A DNA stretch of 64,000 nt from Leptoclinus maculatus (GCA_032191485.1 JAVDOI010000006.1:15404740-15468739), one strand, 5' to 3'; positions 25,049 through 38,259 are shown, counted from the first letter of the stretch. Translations and numbers: made by a program. The notes: generated by a model not told the origin, from the letters alone.

Positions 25049-26319
25049 GCTCACTTAATGTGAGAATGCAACCAGAATAAAGGAAGAAAAACGAAACAAT
25101 GTGATTTTGCTGCAGAGAAGAACTGCTTACGTAAAGTTTGAAGCTAACGTGTAATGAAGCTATACGTTCTAACTCCTTTCCTTATCTCCCCCGCTCAAGT
25201 CTCTCCTCATGTCTCTACCTATCTCTCCCGCTGTCTTTCTATTTCCACAGCATCCTGACATCCCATCTCTACAAGTCAAATGGTATGGAACTGAAGACAT
25301 TCGAACTAGATAAACACTCGGCCATATTGGCTTGTGAGACCTCTCCGGTAAGAGGCAATGAACACACAACACACAGGTGCATTTAGGTGCATCTTACATG
25401 CGAGTAAGAAATGACTGACATCCAATTTCATCAGGAGAATGAAATTTAAAGGAAATATATGCACAAGGGCATTCACACCGAAAGGAGAGATGTCAAAAAC
25501 AAATCACAATACGCCATCAGAAACTAATTATTTCAGCTCATTTCCTTTAATTTATAAGGTCCACAGGTTTGCACAAGTGTTAAAACGTGAGCTTGTGAAA
25601 TATGATTTTCAAACAGAGGTAAATTAATCATAGACATGTAGGAATTTGTCAGGGATCTGAAAGCCCTTTAAACCACTTTGATCTTGAATTGTAGCCATCC
25701 TGTGAATAAAATATGAATTCTTGTTCTTTGGTGGAGCCTTTTTGATTCACAGGATATTAAATCCTATCCTTTACTGGGTGTGGGCATATTGCTTATTCAC
25801 AGAAATGTGAAAGAAATTATTTATACTTTTACCTAAATTGTACTTGGAATTAAATGTGGGATGCAGCAGCTAGAAGGTCCAAATCGAGTTGCTAATCTTT
25901 AACTTTGTTGCTCTCCAGACAGCAGTCAAATACCGCTCTCTCTCATACTGTTCTGTGGGCAGTGTCACGTGCATGCGCCTGGTTTTTATGTGCACAGGTT
26001 TTGAGAGTAATTAAACAGGCATGTTAAAGTAACGAGAATCATTATGTATGGAACAATTACTTCACATAATAAGAATTACCCGGTATATTAAATTTAGTAC
26101 CGTCTCTGTAAAGGTTCTCATTTTTACAGGTCACTGAATTTAGTCACACATTCAAGAGGCTTCATCAATTTGGAACTGATTGACGAAAATGTAATCTAGA
26201 CCCAACAGACAAAGTCCAGTTGCTTTAAATTAAGGACTCTACTTTTGTCATGCAAAACTAGAAGTGTTCCAATGCTTTAAGACAAGGAGAGTACTCTTTT
26301 AACAAAATATTATAGTACG

Positions 26320-26510
26320 CACTGAATTCATTACATTATTCATCTTTTTTAGGTGCTTATTTTATAATGTAATACTTTTTGTTATAATGTATTCATTTAT
26401 TACGTTATGCACAAAACTGTTATCTTATGCGCTCATGGTTTTCTTACATTATATGCTGATGATTACATTATGAGCATTATTACATTTAAGTTATTACATT
26501 TTGTGTTGCT
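26320..26510. repeat. Degenerate array of TTACATTAT-like words
   Basis: The words CATTACATTATTC, TATTACGTTATG, TTACATTATATG, ATTACATTATGAG, ATTACATTTAAG and ATTACATTTTG recur within about 190 nt, spaced roughly 20 to 60 nt apart. This suggests an old internally repetitive element. No family was recognised and the limits are approximate. Confidence 0.4.
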
Positions 26511-29500
26511 ACACTTAATCGACTTCAGACCTAAATTTGGCCATTAAAACTACTGTATCTCCCTTATTTTCATGATGTTCATTATCATTGTTCAGGTAAA
26601 TGAACTCATCTGGCAAACAAGAATATGAACAATTAAAAAGCTAAATAGAGTAACAGAATTACATCCAACTATTAAATAAACAGTTTTATTTACTTTCATA
26701 GTAAATAGTATCTTTGAACACAACTTGTTGCAGTTGGTTCTTGGGAGTCACTGCTTTTCCCTTCATAGTGTTGTTTTGTTCTGTTTTGAAAAGTTAACCA
26801 CTGAAGGTTACCAATATGTCTCTTTATAATGTCAAGCCAATAAAGAGCCAACCAGCAAAATGGAAATTGGAAAAATGAAAAATTGGTTGGCTTGGAAGAG
26901 CGCGAGAGAGAGAGAGAGCTATTGAGCTAGAGTGGAACTCAGATAAAGGAGTGCATGACGGAGGCCTTGGGCGCGGCTGCCTCCCTCTCTCTCGCTCTCT
27001 CATTGGCATGCTCTGCATCTCCAAGCTTTCAAGCGATTAGGGAGCTGCTGAGACCATTGCGTCCAAGCATAGCTCCATGCAGATGTTCATTTGTATGCCA
27101 ATAAACAAATGTGCCCCCAGATTAAAGCTCCAATACACAGAGCAAATTCAGCAAAGTAAATGACATTCTCCGTGCACATCTCATCAATGTCTTGCTATAC
27201 TCATCAGACAGAGCGTTGTGCCCCTTAACTGCACACTCACTTCAAAGACTCACAAAGATGGGCAGCAACCCGAGAGATAGAAGAGGGCGTAAAGGAGCAG
27301 AGAAAAAGGCAGGACAATTAAGAAAGAAGAAATTAAGGAAACATAATTGAAAGAAAAAGGTTGCGTATTCCATGGTTACATTTCATGCCCCCAATTTCAC
27401 CCATGAATCTGCAATTTCTGCTCTCTAAATTTCTCTGTAAACATCCTGCAGGTCAGATAATCCTGTATTTCTCTTCTTTTCCTTCCTCCCTCTCTTTCTG
27501 TCTCACTCTTTCTTTCAGAGTCTGACACTTCCCCTTGGTAAAAGCAGTTCTATCAGTCTGTGAATATTCCAATCCTCCGATAGAGAAAGAAGGCTTTGTC
27601 TTGCTGCACTCTGGGTAATGCTGCTCTCCATTGTTGGCTGACAGGGCTCCATTGAGGAGCAGGTTTAAACGCTGATAGCATCACCACACTGCATGGACAC
27701 AGTGCCAGATAAAAAGCCTATCCAACACGACACACGCATGCCAACACCTCCCAAACAAGCCCCCAATCTGATCAACAGAGGGGAAGCAGAAAAGAGGTGC
27801 CGTAACACCAAATAAAGACAAATAAGATAAACAGGCCATGGCAATATTAACGCTATCATTGGATTCCAGAGGGATTTGATAAAGCAAATGCAATTATCCA
27901 CGTCTAACATTTTTACAGCATCTGTAGCCGGGGTGACCAATCACAAACAAACCGGTACTCACACTGCCAGCCTGGTATGACACTGGAGCTCCACATACAT
28001 GTGTGAAATGTTTCCAGGTTCCATTTTTCCTAGAGGGTTGAATACAGCTTTTCATTTCACTGATGTTTGTCAACAATTCTACCACTGCAAGTCCATAGAG
28101 TCCTGAGAAGTCCCCACCCCCTCTTTACATGCTGGCTGAGAGTGGCCAATCAACAATCAACGCCGACCAAAGGAAACATGTTATTTTCGACCCCGTAATC
28201 ATTTCCATCAGATGCCTTGCTGTCCCTCACAGTGATTTGAACATTCAAATGACAAAGGGAAGCCTGCTTTAAGATATCTGCGGACATGCACCAAGGACAG
28301 CAGGGACAGAATAGATGGAGTAAACACTATAACCAGAGCAGACATCTCCCCTCCGCTACAGCAAAACCAGCCTGTCACCACTCACAAAATCACGACCTGC
28401 CCACTCAGACGCATTTCTTTCCTGGAACACCTTGGTAGGCTGGAACACAAATAAGCCTCGGACGTGAAATATAACGTTTTTAATTCTGCAGACATCACTA
28501 TTAATTGGACCTAGATAGATGACCAAGTGTTACATTAGAGTTCTGATAATAGTGAAAAGGGGGTTTAAGGCACAGGCCATGAACCTCATTATCTGCCTTC
28601 AAGCTGGGAACCACTGCTATTGTTGTTGTCACGTCATTGCCCATCTCTCTCTCTCTCCTAATATCTACTGTGAACTCTAGCAAAAGGCACAACATGGCCG
28701 AAACTAATGTTTAATGATTCATTTTCTGTAAATAAACAAATCAATGTATCACTCAATGATTTAGGCTATCGGCTTTAAGACAATATGTGTCAATGTCTAC
28801 ATGAGAATTTATTGAAATACAATAAACAATAAATACAATACGATAAACAAATCAGTCCATTTTGCGTTCTGCTTTGACCAGAAGGGCCTTAAAAATAACA
28901 TTTCATGGGTGTTGGCCATGTGTTGAAAGGGGAAAATCGAGGTCCGCTGGATTTCTCTCACTATTGATTCCCATCTCCTGTGAGGCAGGGGGATCGATCA
29001 GTGGGATTTAGACATGGAGGCCACTCTCTCAACCCTCCTGGCTAGCACGCTGCATCACAGATGGCCAATCTGCTGCTGATTGAAGGCTTACTGACACACC
29101 TGAACTTTTCTTCTTCTCTGTGCTCTTTTTATCTCAGCGTTTCTCATTACCTGCCCCCGTACTTCGGTGATTCTTCCATTCTGAGTCATTTTAGACTTTG
29201 CCAATGTTCCCCTACTCGAAAGTAGAGCAGCATGAGTTTTCAAGAGGCCTCCCTTGAAGCAGCAGAGGAACATTAGAGTTGGTAAGAAAAAAATAAATAA
29301 AAACCAACTAGAGGACATTTCTACCTTGGAGAGCACCACTTAAGCAAATTACAATGGTCTGCAATCAAGAAGCTGAAATGACTAAACTACTGGGTCACCA
29401 CAGCAACCAAAAGCCTCATCAAAGCTGTGAGCAGAGCAGCAGTCGATAGGAAGTAAGAGAAGGCACCAGGAGAGGAGAGCTCAGGAGGAGGGAGAGTTTA

Positions 29501-32500
29501 AGGTAAAGTCTGTATTGACATAACCCTAATCAATCAATTGATCAAATCATGCTTGATCCACACAGACTCATAGCGTTCTCATTTTTGCGTTTAGTATAGG
29601 TAGAGCTCGATCCAGTTTCTGAGGCATCCACACCATCAGATACATTTGATAGGGAGGAAACTCTGTATACTGTAGGAATGTTTCTCCACGTAGCCCCTCC
29701 TCATTTCTTTCCCTTCCAGTGGCGAGCAGATGGAAGTCCGCTCCATGGCTCAGGATTCAGTGATAACACTGTTTATGAGTTCCATTACGTGCTCGGCAGG
29801 CTGTAAGCAGTCTGTCTCAGCGCAGCCATAAGGAAGAGGAAAAAAAACTGCTCACAATGAAAATATATGCAGTTTATTTGTGATTATACCGCATGACTCT
29901 GCTCCGTGTTTGAAATAAGCACTGTGTATTTTGTAAAGGGCTCACATAATGCTATATTTCCAACCTCCGCCTCTAGGGCCTACGCTGTGTAGACCCTTTT
30001 CAGTTTTGGTAGCTGTGGTGCTGACACATGATGGTTGGCAAAATCAATTGTATTTTTACTTCTGCTTTAAAAATGAGAGACATATATTCAGTTCAGGTCA
30101 TACAGAACAAGGTCAGTGATGAACATGATGGTCAGTGCAAAAAAACAACAACCCTAAACTAATATGAATCACTTGCAGATAAAACACCACTACCTTGCCA
30201 ATTACTCCCGTATTCATCCATTTGGTTCAGTTCAACTAATGACAGTAGGGGGAAGACAAAATGTCCCAATTCAGCAGGAAAAGATTTGCTGACAAATACT
30301 AAAATGCATTTGCTTGGACCAATGCTCAATTGCCATCTGTTTTAGTGAACCCAGTTAGAGATGAAAACAGGACTTTAGCAACTTTTCCAAATGACAAAAA
30401 AAAGGAGGAATTATGTAAAAAAATGAACATGTTGAGAGTAGAGTGAGATGAAACAAAACCTCTTCATTTCTGTCTATTTCACCAGAATCTGAATTTAAAT
30501 CTGTCAAAGGCAGCCCTCATAAGACTAATGTATTCTGTGGCTAATGGAGCTGGTAGCTTCGAGGGCTGGGCTGAGAGTCGCCACAATGATTCTCACTCAT
30601 TTCCTCTGAAGCGCCAATTATCTCAAATAGAGGCATTATGAAAGGAGCCGAACTTGGTCAAGTGAACAAACCCTTGCAACTCTAGCTAGTACCCCTAGCA
30701 CCTAAGGTATTGGGACTATTGGGACTTTGTATTGTGGCTGTAATGCTAAATGTCTGCAATCAATGCCCACTGAAGAATTTACAGTATATAATTCAAAACA
30801 ATTGGCAGAATATGAATGAGAAAATTAAAGGCAGTTAGCAGTGGAACACTGTGTACTGCACACTATGTACCGTGTGAATACTATTCTTAGGTATTACAAA
30901 ATGTATAAAATGAACATACATGTGTGAGGAGCAAGAAAGAGGTCACATGAATGTGTTATGTATGAGTGTGGGTGGCTGAGTGGAGATGAAGAGAGAAAGA
31001 GGCAGAGGGAGAAGAAGAGAAAGAAAGGGAGAGATTGTGTTGCCCTATGATGAAAGGCTTGATTGATTAGAGAGTGATGATTGCAGTAAATGGCCTGGAA
31101 GATGGTTCCATCTCTGTTTCCCGTTTTCTCCGTCTCTTATGCCTTCTTCCCTCAGTCACTTGCTTTCTCACTTACACCTCTCTCTCCCTCCGTGCCTCTC
31201 TTTGTCACCCCCTCTCCCTGGTTTCATCATGGCAACCCATCAACAGAGTGCCTCTCTCTCCCCTAATGGCACCGCTATTAGCACTAATGCATTTCAAACA
31301 TACAGCAGCTGCCACATCACAATCTGATGGAAAGTACAGGTCTTCCTGCGATCTCCACAATCTCTGTTCTTTCTTTCATCCAATCATGTGTCTCTGGTCC
31401 AACGTGTTGCACTTCATGTCAACCCTCTTTCAGCTATGACAGCGGTCATCATCTGCAGCCAGTATGGCGAGAGATGAGTGGATGAACAACTGATTGATGA
31501 TAATGTAGCTGATAACGTATTGTTGATCTTGTAATTAGTTTGAAAATGATGCTGTCCAGAAACAATTTTCCATTTTGTAAAATTAGCAGAACTGGAACTG
31601 GAGAACCAACTTTAGCTTAATTACTAAATATTTATTGGATCAAAGGCCTAAAGATAGGGAAATGCATCTTTCAGCCTGCAATAAATAATGTTCTGATCAC
31701 TTGACAGCAGCAGAAACAAGCTGTGAACACAACACTGACATAATCAAATGTATATGGTCAATATAAGCAAACACAGAGCAACATTAGCTCTCATTTGGAG
31801 TTGTGTTTCTGGCCACCTGATGAATAACAGTCAACAATTTACTCTCCATTGTTTTTGGTCTCCACCAACCAAGAGAGACTAAAAGCTCTACTATGTTCAC
31901 AGGTCAATTTTAGGCTCTTAAAACCTGCCTGCTGTGGCAAAAAAAAGATGCAATTAGAGCCATGAGAATGAACAAAAACAGTAAAGTTGCAGATGAAAAA
32001 TCAAAAAAAATTGCTGAAAAAAGCTGTAAAGCAACATACTGGTGAGTGAGACTGCAGAGTCCAGTGTTAATTCTATGTGGATTCATCACCACTAGCGACC
32101 CTTTTCACATACAAGTAGTCATGTGATCCATTGTTTTTGTATCAAATATTAATTACAGGTGCTTTAAAGTTTTCCAAAGATGGATGCATATCCAAAAATA
32201 AACAAGACTTTATCAACTCACATATTGCTAAAGTTAGTTTCACTAATCAAGCTATTTCGAATGTTTGAGAGTAGTTTATGGTGTAACAGAATTGCTGAAT
32301 ACAGTAGTATAGAGTATTTCTGATGATTATGTAATCGTGGGGATATTGTTTGTTCTGTCCTTGATTTGTTAACCGTAGGCTCACATTATGAAGTATTAAA
32401 CCCTCAGCATTAGTCACTGTCTCTGAACCCACACACATGCATGAGTAGAGCTAAACTAGGCCAAGCTTACCGTTTATCATAGATTCAAACTGCATGCAAA

Positions 32501-32899
32501 GAAATTAACGAGGCATCTGTAAAACTCCTCAGGTGTCACTTTAAACAATGAACGGCAACCTGCTTTAATAGAGAATCCATAAGATTCTGTAAATGCATTT
32601 GTGAGTCATAACTCCGTTTTGATCAGTGAGAAAAAGACATCTCCAAATATATATTAACTGATATATTAACTGTTATTAACTGTATCCATAGGGACATTTA
32701 TTATTATTATATCATTTATTATTAGGTTTTATTATTTAAAAAGCTGAATGGATTCTAGGGATGCACTGATTGTTAAATTCAGAGCCGATACAGATGTTTA
32801 AAATAATATGTTTTTGTGGTTTTTTATACCCCTATTTTTTCCAGGAAAACAAAAAATAAAACTTAACTGCTGAAACTGAACTGTTTATTTTGTGGAGCT

Positions 32900-33270
32900 C
32901 GTAGTCGCTTGGGAGGATGCTGTGCAGAAATCCTTTGAAAGAAAGAAACTGCGATGCAGCGCTTGCAGCGGAGGCAGAACACCGGGGTTGGAGAGCAAAG
33001 ACCAAAGAACTGCCCAGAAGAAGTTGGATGTTGGAGATTCCTGTCAACATCAACTGTAAGACTGATGAGGGACCTGGGGATGAGCGGACAAGCCCTTTGC
33101 CATGTCATCAACGAAATATCAGGGGTAGCAGAGCAGAGTAGCCATTGGCTCTGGCTGGGGATGAAAGACCCCATTTTGTCTCCCAATAAAGGATCGGCAG
33201 ATGTAGAGGGCGGTGGTTCTGTAACGCCAGAACGCCTTTCTCAACACTGGAGTAGCGCAGATCAGTGAGC
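32900..33270 (+). pseudogene. Decayed C-terminal fragment of a non-LTR-type retroelement protein
   Basis: In one plus-strand frame the translation contains EEVGCWRFLSTSTVRLMRD and then LGMSGQALCHVINE. These resemble the C-terminal part of a reverse transcriptase protein family that is abundant in fish and other aquatic animal genomes, where VEVGCRGF-STSTTRLLRDLG is usual. An alternative frame carries LAAEAEHRGW just before it, which fits the same protein after a frameshift. It is broken by shifts and has no start. It lies upstream of the reverse transcriptase core fragment, the reverse of the order expected for a single copy. Recognition is from memory of the family, without a search. Confidence 0.6.
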
Positions 33271-33384
33271 CTACCATCACCACTGGGAGCATGACAATTT
33301 AAGAGGTGGCACTTCGGATTCTAACATCACGTATATTTGAAAGCATTTACCCTGGGATCCTCCAGTAACTGCCTTGAATAGTCA

Positions 33385-34115
33385 AGTCAGTTGAATGAAG
33401 TCAAGCGAACAGAGTCTCACCATAGTTCCCAGGACATCAGCACCCCTGATGAAGATGGACGTCAATCCTTCAAAGTGGAGGGAAGTGGAACAGGCAGTTA
33501 CATATCGAGTCCTCCTGATATTTTCTGCTTCCAGTGCAGACTAAAAAGTGTGGCTTGGGAGAAGGGAATCATACCCAAAGCATAAAACAGAGTAGGAGGA
33601 GTCCTGATTCCGAAAGAGAAGGAATCCACGGATATCAGCCGAATCCACCCCATTGCATCAGAGGATGACCAGCTATCTGGAAGGAAACAACCTTGTGGAC
33701 ACAATAGCCCAAAAAGCAGGTATCCCAGGGTTCTCTGGATGCCTCAAACTCGATTTGGCACGAAATCCAGACTGCAAAAAACAAGGCGTGATCTCAATGT
33801 AATTTTCCTTAACCTTGCCAACATGTTCGGAACTGTCTCTCACAGTTTCCTCTGGGTATCATTTGACTTCTTCAGGATACCAAAGATCCTACCACCACAT
33901 GGCACCATATGGAGATTGGCATAATGGCAGTGTGTGCCATCTCCTGATTGTTTTTTTTACCATGGCCATTGAAATCATCATAAGGGCCTCCAAGTGGGTA
34001 GTTGGTGGTAGGCTGCTTAAGTCTGGAGTCCGTCTAACGCCCATCAGGCCATACACCATGACAACGACAGCACCTTGCATCAGATGCCTTCTATGGAAGC
34101 TAAAGGACTGCTAGC
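33385..34115 (+). pseudogene. Decayed reverse transcriptase core of a non-LTR-type retroelement
   Basis: Fragments in shifting plus-strand frames follow the order of a reverse transcriptase: KSVAWEKGIIPKA, then GGVLIPKEKESTDIS after an in-frame TAA, then NNLVDT and QKAGIPGFSGC. After another shift come VIFLNLANMFGTVSHSFLW and then FTMAIEIIIRASKWVVGG. Intact relatives have Asp where LNLAN now has Asn, and an MDDM-type catalytic motif that is missing here after PIRPY. Stops, frameshifts and loss of catalytic residues show it is dead. The family is common in teleosts; I cannot name the clade with certainty. Confidence 0.7.
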
Positions 34116-34860
34116 TCTTATGTGAGGAAATGGTTCACTTCACTTTGGCTGGTTGACTGTGCTAACGCAACATTTAGATATTACCTAAACATTATAAACC
34201 TCAGGTTCTGGTTCAAAGCCATGGGACCGAAGTCAAGTTGTTTCATAACCTCTTTATGAAATAGATTCAATAGAAATGAGTGATATGCTGATGCTATCCA
34301 GAAAGGTTTCACAGAGCTCTGCCTTTTAGCTCCCAATTTTCAGTCTACCAAACGGAGAAGAGTTTAAATATTTGGCTCTGAGGTTGTTCTACCTCCTCCC
34401 GAGAATTGCAAAGCAGCAATGAAATGACTGTCTTGGGATGACTCTGTTGCCAACACAATAGCCGAGTGTCACAGAGGGATGGGCACCTGACCTTGAGAAA
34501 TCAGCGGCAATCCAACACTTTAATGTCCATTTCACACACCATTTCATGCAAATGGATTTAAAACCCTGAACGACCATCACAACAGTTGTTACGATCAACA
34601 TTTTGACATCCCTAATGTCCGTCAGTCGGGATGGTCAGAAAACTGGCTCAGTTAGCAAAGGAAAAGCTTGAATGTGTGTGTGCGAGAGAGAGCGGGGGGG
34701 GGGAGAGTGAGGTCTTCCCATTGCTACGGTAACAGCTGTGATGGCAGCCGCTATGAGGAACAGGCGTATCATTGAGTTTCTATGATGTCACCAGTTTGGC
34801 GAGGCGAGCAGATGGGCTGGGCCAGGTACTGAACCTGCCGTTAATAAACACATGCAAATA

Positions 34861-34908
34861 AATACCCGCTCGCCGATAAACAAAAATACCCGCTCGCCGA
34901 TAAACAAA
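34861..34908. repeat. Perfect 24-bp tandem duplication
   Basis: Two exact copies of a 24-nt unit (34861-34884 and 34885-34908) containing CCCGCTCGCCGATAAAC, directly before a CA microsatellite. Confidence 0.97.
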
Positions 34909-34920
34909 AACAACCACATT

Positions 34921-34921
<1 letters not shown>

Positions 34922-34984
<63 letters not shown>
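34922..34984. repeat. (CA)n microsatellite
   Basis: Pure CA run of about 62 nt, visible directly. Confidence 0.97.
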
Positions 34985-34985
<1 letters not shown>

Positions 34986-36091
34986 GTCACCCACTCAGAA
35001 ATCCTATCAAAACGCACCGTCACTCATGCATAAACACCTATTCTCTTCATTTGACAGACTGCTCCACCCGCTAGTTTAAGATGCAACGCATTTCTCCTAA
35101 TATGCCCAAAGAGCATGCTAATCTTATTAAGAGTGTCAGTCAGCAGAGTGCTCACCTAAAGATAAATTGGGAAAGCACAAAATCTACGAACAGGAATAAA
35201 TCTCCTTGCAAGGATGTGGCATATCTACCTCTACTACTCCCCCCAACCCCCACCTATTTGTGAGTTTTTTTAATGGTTTCACAGTCGTCCCTGCTGAGAT
35301 TCATTACCTGGCCTAATTATAAAGGCAAATGAAATCAGCTCAAATACATTATTAATAGAGGAGAACCATTAGGAATATTTTGCAGTATTTGCAAAAATAT
35401 GATATATTCCAACTATTTTCATGCCTGATTAAAGAAACATACAGATAACAAAAGAGCTATATGAATGTGATGGAGGCGCAGAGGGTACGGGCGGGTGTGA
35501 GGCTGGTGACTGGACAGAAAGAGAGATGGAAACAAGAAGAGAAAAAAGAAAAAGAGAAAGAAGGGAAAGAGGGAGACAGTGGTTTTGGCTTGGGCGATCG
35601 GATTAAAGAGAATGCTGGCTTTTCCACTTGAGGAGGTATTGATGCCATATTGGATGCAGCTACTTATGAACAGGTGTGCTGTGTGTGGTCACTGTGACCC
35701 AGGCTCCACTTCCTGCATGGCTGGCTACACATCCGATCGAGGTGCATCAGAGCCGGGAGAGGCAGGCATCAACTTCTCTCCGGCCTAAGATGAAGGGACA
35801 GCCGCACTGCAGCTCCCTCCCTCGGACCAGCAGGGAGGGAAGGGTGCAGCCCAGCCACCCGAAGACCACAGCTCCAGAGAGTAAGCAACCATGAATAAAA
35901 ATGGACTTTGCAGGGAAGTAGGCCTCATAATTATTCGTTTTAAATCAGTTAAAAACCTTTTCTCAAATATCCCCCAGGAGGCGCTGGGTTAAAAATCCAT
36001 TTGTGGGAAGTGTACCATGACAGCGAGCTCGTCTCCCTGGAGACAAAGGATATGACAGTAGGGATTGTGCATGTGTGTCTGTCGGGTGAGG

Positions 36092-36092
36092 C

Positions 36093-36123
<31 letters not shown>

Positions 36124-36126
36124 GTG
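36092..36126. repeat. (TA)n(TG)n compound microsatellite
   Basis: A TA run passes through TGTA into a TG run; visible directly, about 480 nt from the 60-nt exon on its downstream side. Confidence 0.92.
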
Positions 36127-36607
36127 CATCAGTATGCATGCATGTTCATGGGGCATTTGAGTGTTTGAAAATTTGAGAGTCAGTGGAGCATGCAAGCTCC
36201 TAAAGACACCGTCAAACACACAGAGCAGAGTAAAACCATTTCTCCTTCTTTTTTTTGGGATTTCAAGAGCGGATCTCTTGTGTTTTAAAGGTCAGCTGCA
36301 CAATAATACAATGTTCAACTTGCTGTATCCTGTGAAACAAAACAGACAGAAGGCTCTTAGATAATACTGACGACCATTAAAATAACAACTCCAAGAGTAA
36401 GCAATTATGATGTGCGTGCGTACATGTAGGACTGTGTTTGTGTGTTGTTTCCACTTGTATAAAATTAGGCTTTATTACCACATTGTCTCTGTGATGCTGA
36501 TCACATTGTCATTAAAGAGTTACAAGTAAAATAGCCTGGAAAGGAAAAGGAAAAAAGAAGGAAGAGGTCTCGGAGAAGGAGGGAGAGGATTGGGTGTCCT
36601 ACTTTAC

Positions 36608-36667
36608 CGTCACACCGTCTTGCCATACATGCTCCTTCTGAAGCTGCTCCGCCTCCCTGGCCAGTTT
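36608..36667 (-). CDS. cacna2d2: cacna2d2 exon (60 nt, probably exon 4): charged helical N-terminal segment
   Basis: On the minus strand an acceptor (tttccttgtag) is followed by 60 nt that read in phase 0 as KLAREAEQLQKEHVWQDGVT and then a gtaaag donor. This corresponds to the alpha-2/delta-2 segment that precedes the YYD motif, where mammals have a similar 20-residue block with the A-E/Q-K-H-WQD pattern. It is rich in Glu, Lys and Gln and should be helical and extracellular. Both ends fall between codons, so the exon is symmetrical (0-0) and its skipping would keep the frame. The conserved WQD and the exact 20-codon length are the best evidence. The donor is moderate (gtaaag). The exon before it, which should encode the NLFEVQENEP-like region, was not found in the remaining 27 kb. 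Confidence 0.88.
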
Positions 36668-38259
36668 CTACAAGGAAACACAAAAAAACAACAGTGTGTG
36701 TCAGAAGTCAACAGGACATTGATTTGTGTGTATGTCTGTGCATGTGTGTGAGAGAGAGACAGACAAACAGATGGGAATATAGGGTTGACCTTGTTCCCTA
36801 TAAAAACTGGTACAGCTGTAAATTAGCTGGATAATTCAAAGGATTAGGGAGCGCCGAACCAAAAAACACTGTCCTCCTTAATCAGTCCAAATGACAGTAT
36901 TGCACCACAAGCCAACAACTGCTTGCACACTGCCACTATACATCAGCTACACACAATTGTTAAATGTTTTGAGAAGCTGAGAATTGTTTCTCAAAATTGT
37001 CTTTGGTTAGAACGTTCCAATGGGAGGTATCTGCATTAGTGTCTCTCAAAAAACAATGGACTTATTAACATTTGAGACACTTGAGAATCAAACTCTTGAT
37101 CACTATAAATATGTAATTAAATGAGGGAATTTGATGACCATTGGCCGAAAGTGTTGTTACATATTGCTGAGGTGATAATACATACAAGACTATTTGTTTG
37201 ACTGACTGAGCTGACAGGGGTATGAGATACTATGTAAACAAACTTGTGCGAGTAACACGCCAAGGCACAGACCATTATCATCAGTGGTACTGAAGTAGAT
37301 CCACACCAGTGCAAATCCATACTGACTGATCTTGACATTTGCAGGTTAGTTTTTAAGCCGTGTGTACTGTCTCCTGGTTTGTTTGCCAACAAATTAGCCT
37401 GATACTGCGCATTTTTGTAGGCAGACATTAGCTAGAAAGGTAATGTTTGCTGATTCGTAGCTTTAGCTGCTGTCAAGTTCTTAGTGACACAGTTGCATTA
37501 CAATACAGTTCCACATACATGGTTTGATTGACTTTATGTTAGCAACTGAAACATCTGAACACCATGACTTGTATAGAATGAAAGTTAATATTTTCTTCTA
37601 GTTTCAGTATTCTTGACTAGTATCAGGCACCACTAGCCACTGATGTTGTCTTAAGCATTTGCTTTAGTCCAACATCATTTACCATGATGTACCTTAGGTT
37701 TATCTCTGAAGAAGCTTAAAGTATCTAGGCTTCTCATATAGGAAGTCATCCAAGTGGCAAATATGGTGAAGCCTTAGCATCTCTCTCCCTCCCTACAGCC
37801 CTCCCTCTCGTGCCTCAGTATCTAGGTTTTCCCTGGGCCTCTAGGGGGCGATTTTGTTCCTGTCCCAAAATAGTGTGATCAGCCATAAAGTCCCAGGGGG
37901 CCAGGGCCCTGAAATTACTAACCCTATTTAGACCCCTGCTACAGTATGAGCTCATTCATCTGTGGAGCCACACTGAAGGAACCAGTCCCTTTCCACTTGA
38001 GGCTTTTTATCTACCAAAAACACACAAGACATAAACTCTCATTATAATATAAGCTCTCCTATTTCTATTAAGAGCCCCACCCACCTCATCTCAGCTGACC
38101 CTCCCACTCACAGACACACAGACACAAAACTGCTCCACCTCCTCTAAACACAGACCAGGCCCAGAATATCAGTCCAGGCTCGTTGGGGGAGCATAATGGT
38201 TTCAAGTATGTATACTGTGATATCACTAACCCAATTTGTGAAAATCTGGATCCATTCAA

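Larger units (their letters stand above)
20980..36607 (-). other. 15.6-kb intron between the 60-nt and 45-nt exons
   Basis: No coding exon is recognised. Contents include a GGT repeat near 22439, CA tracts at 24782 and 25021, a block of repeated TTACATTAT-like words at 26320-26510, and a decayed reverse transcriptase fragment at 32.9-34.1 kb. A 24-bp perfect tandem duplication lies at 34861-34908, followed by a CA tract at 34922-34984. Much of 27-32 kb is unremarkable unique sequence. Confidence 0.7.

Noticed and set aside
32956..33268. Plus-strand 104-codon frame considered as a host gene
   Set aside because: Its sequence follows the C-terminal part of a common fish retroelement protein and is broken by frameshifts.
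29394..36044. Additional X-box-like matches at 29394, 34720 and 36031
   Set aside because: They fit only the degenerate pattern, which is expected dozens of times by chance in 64 kb.
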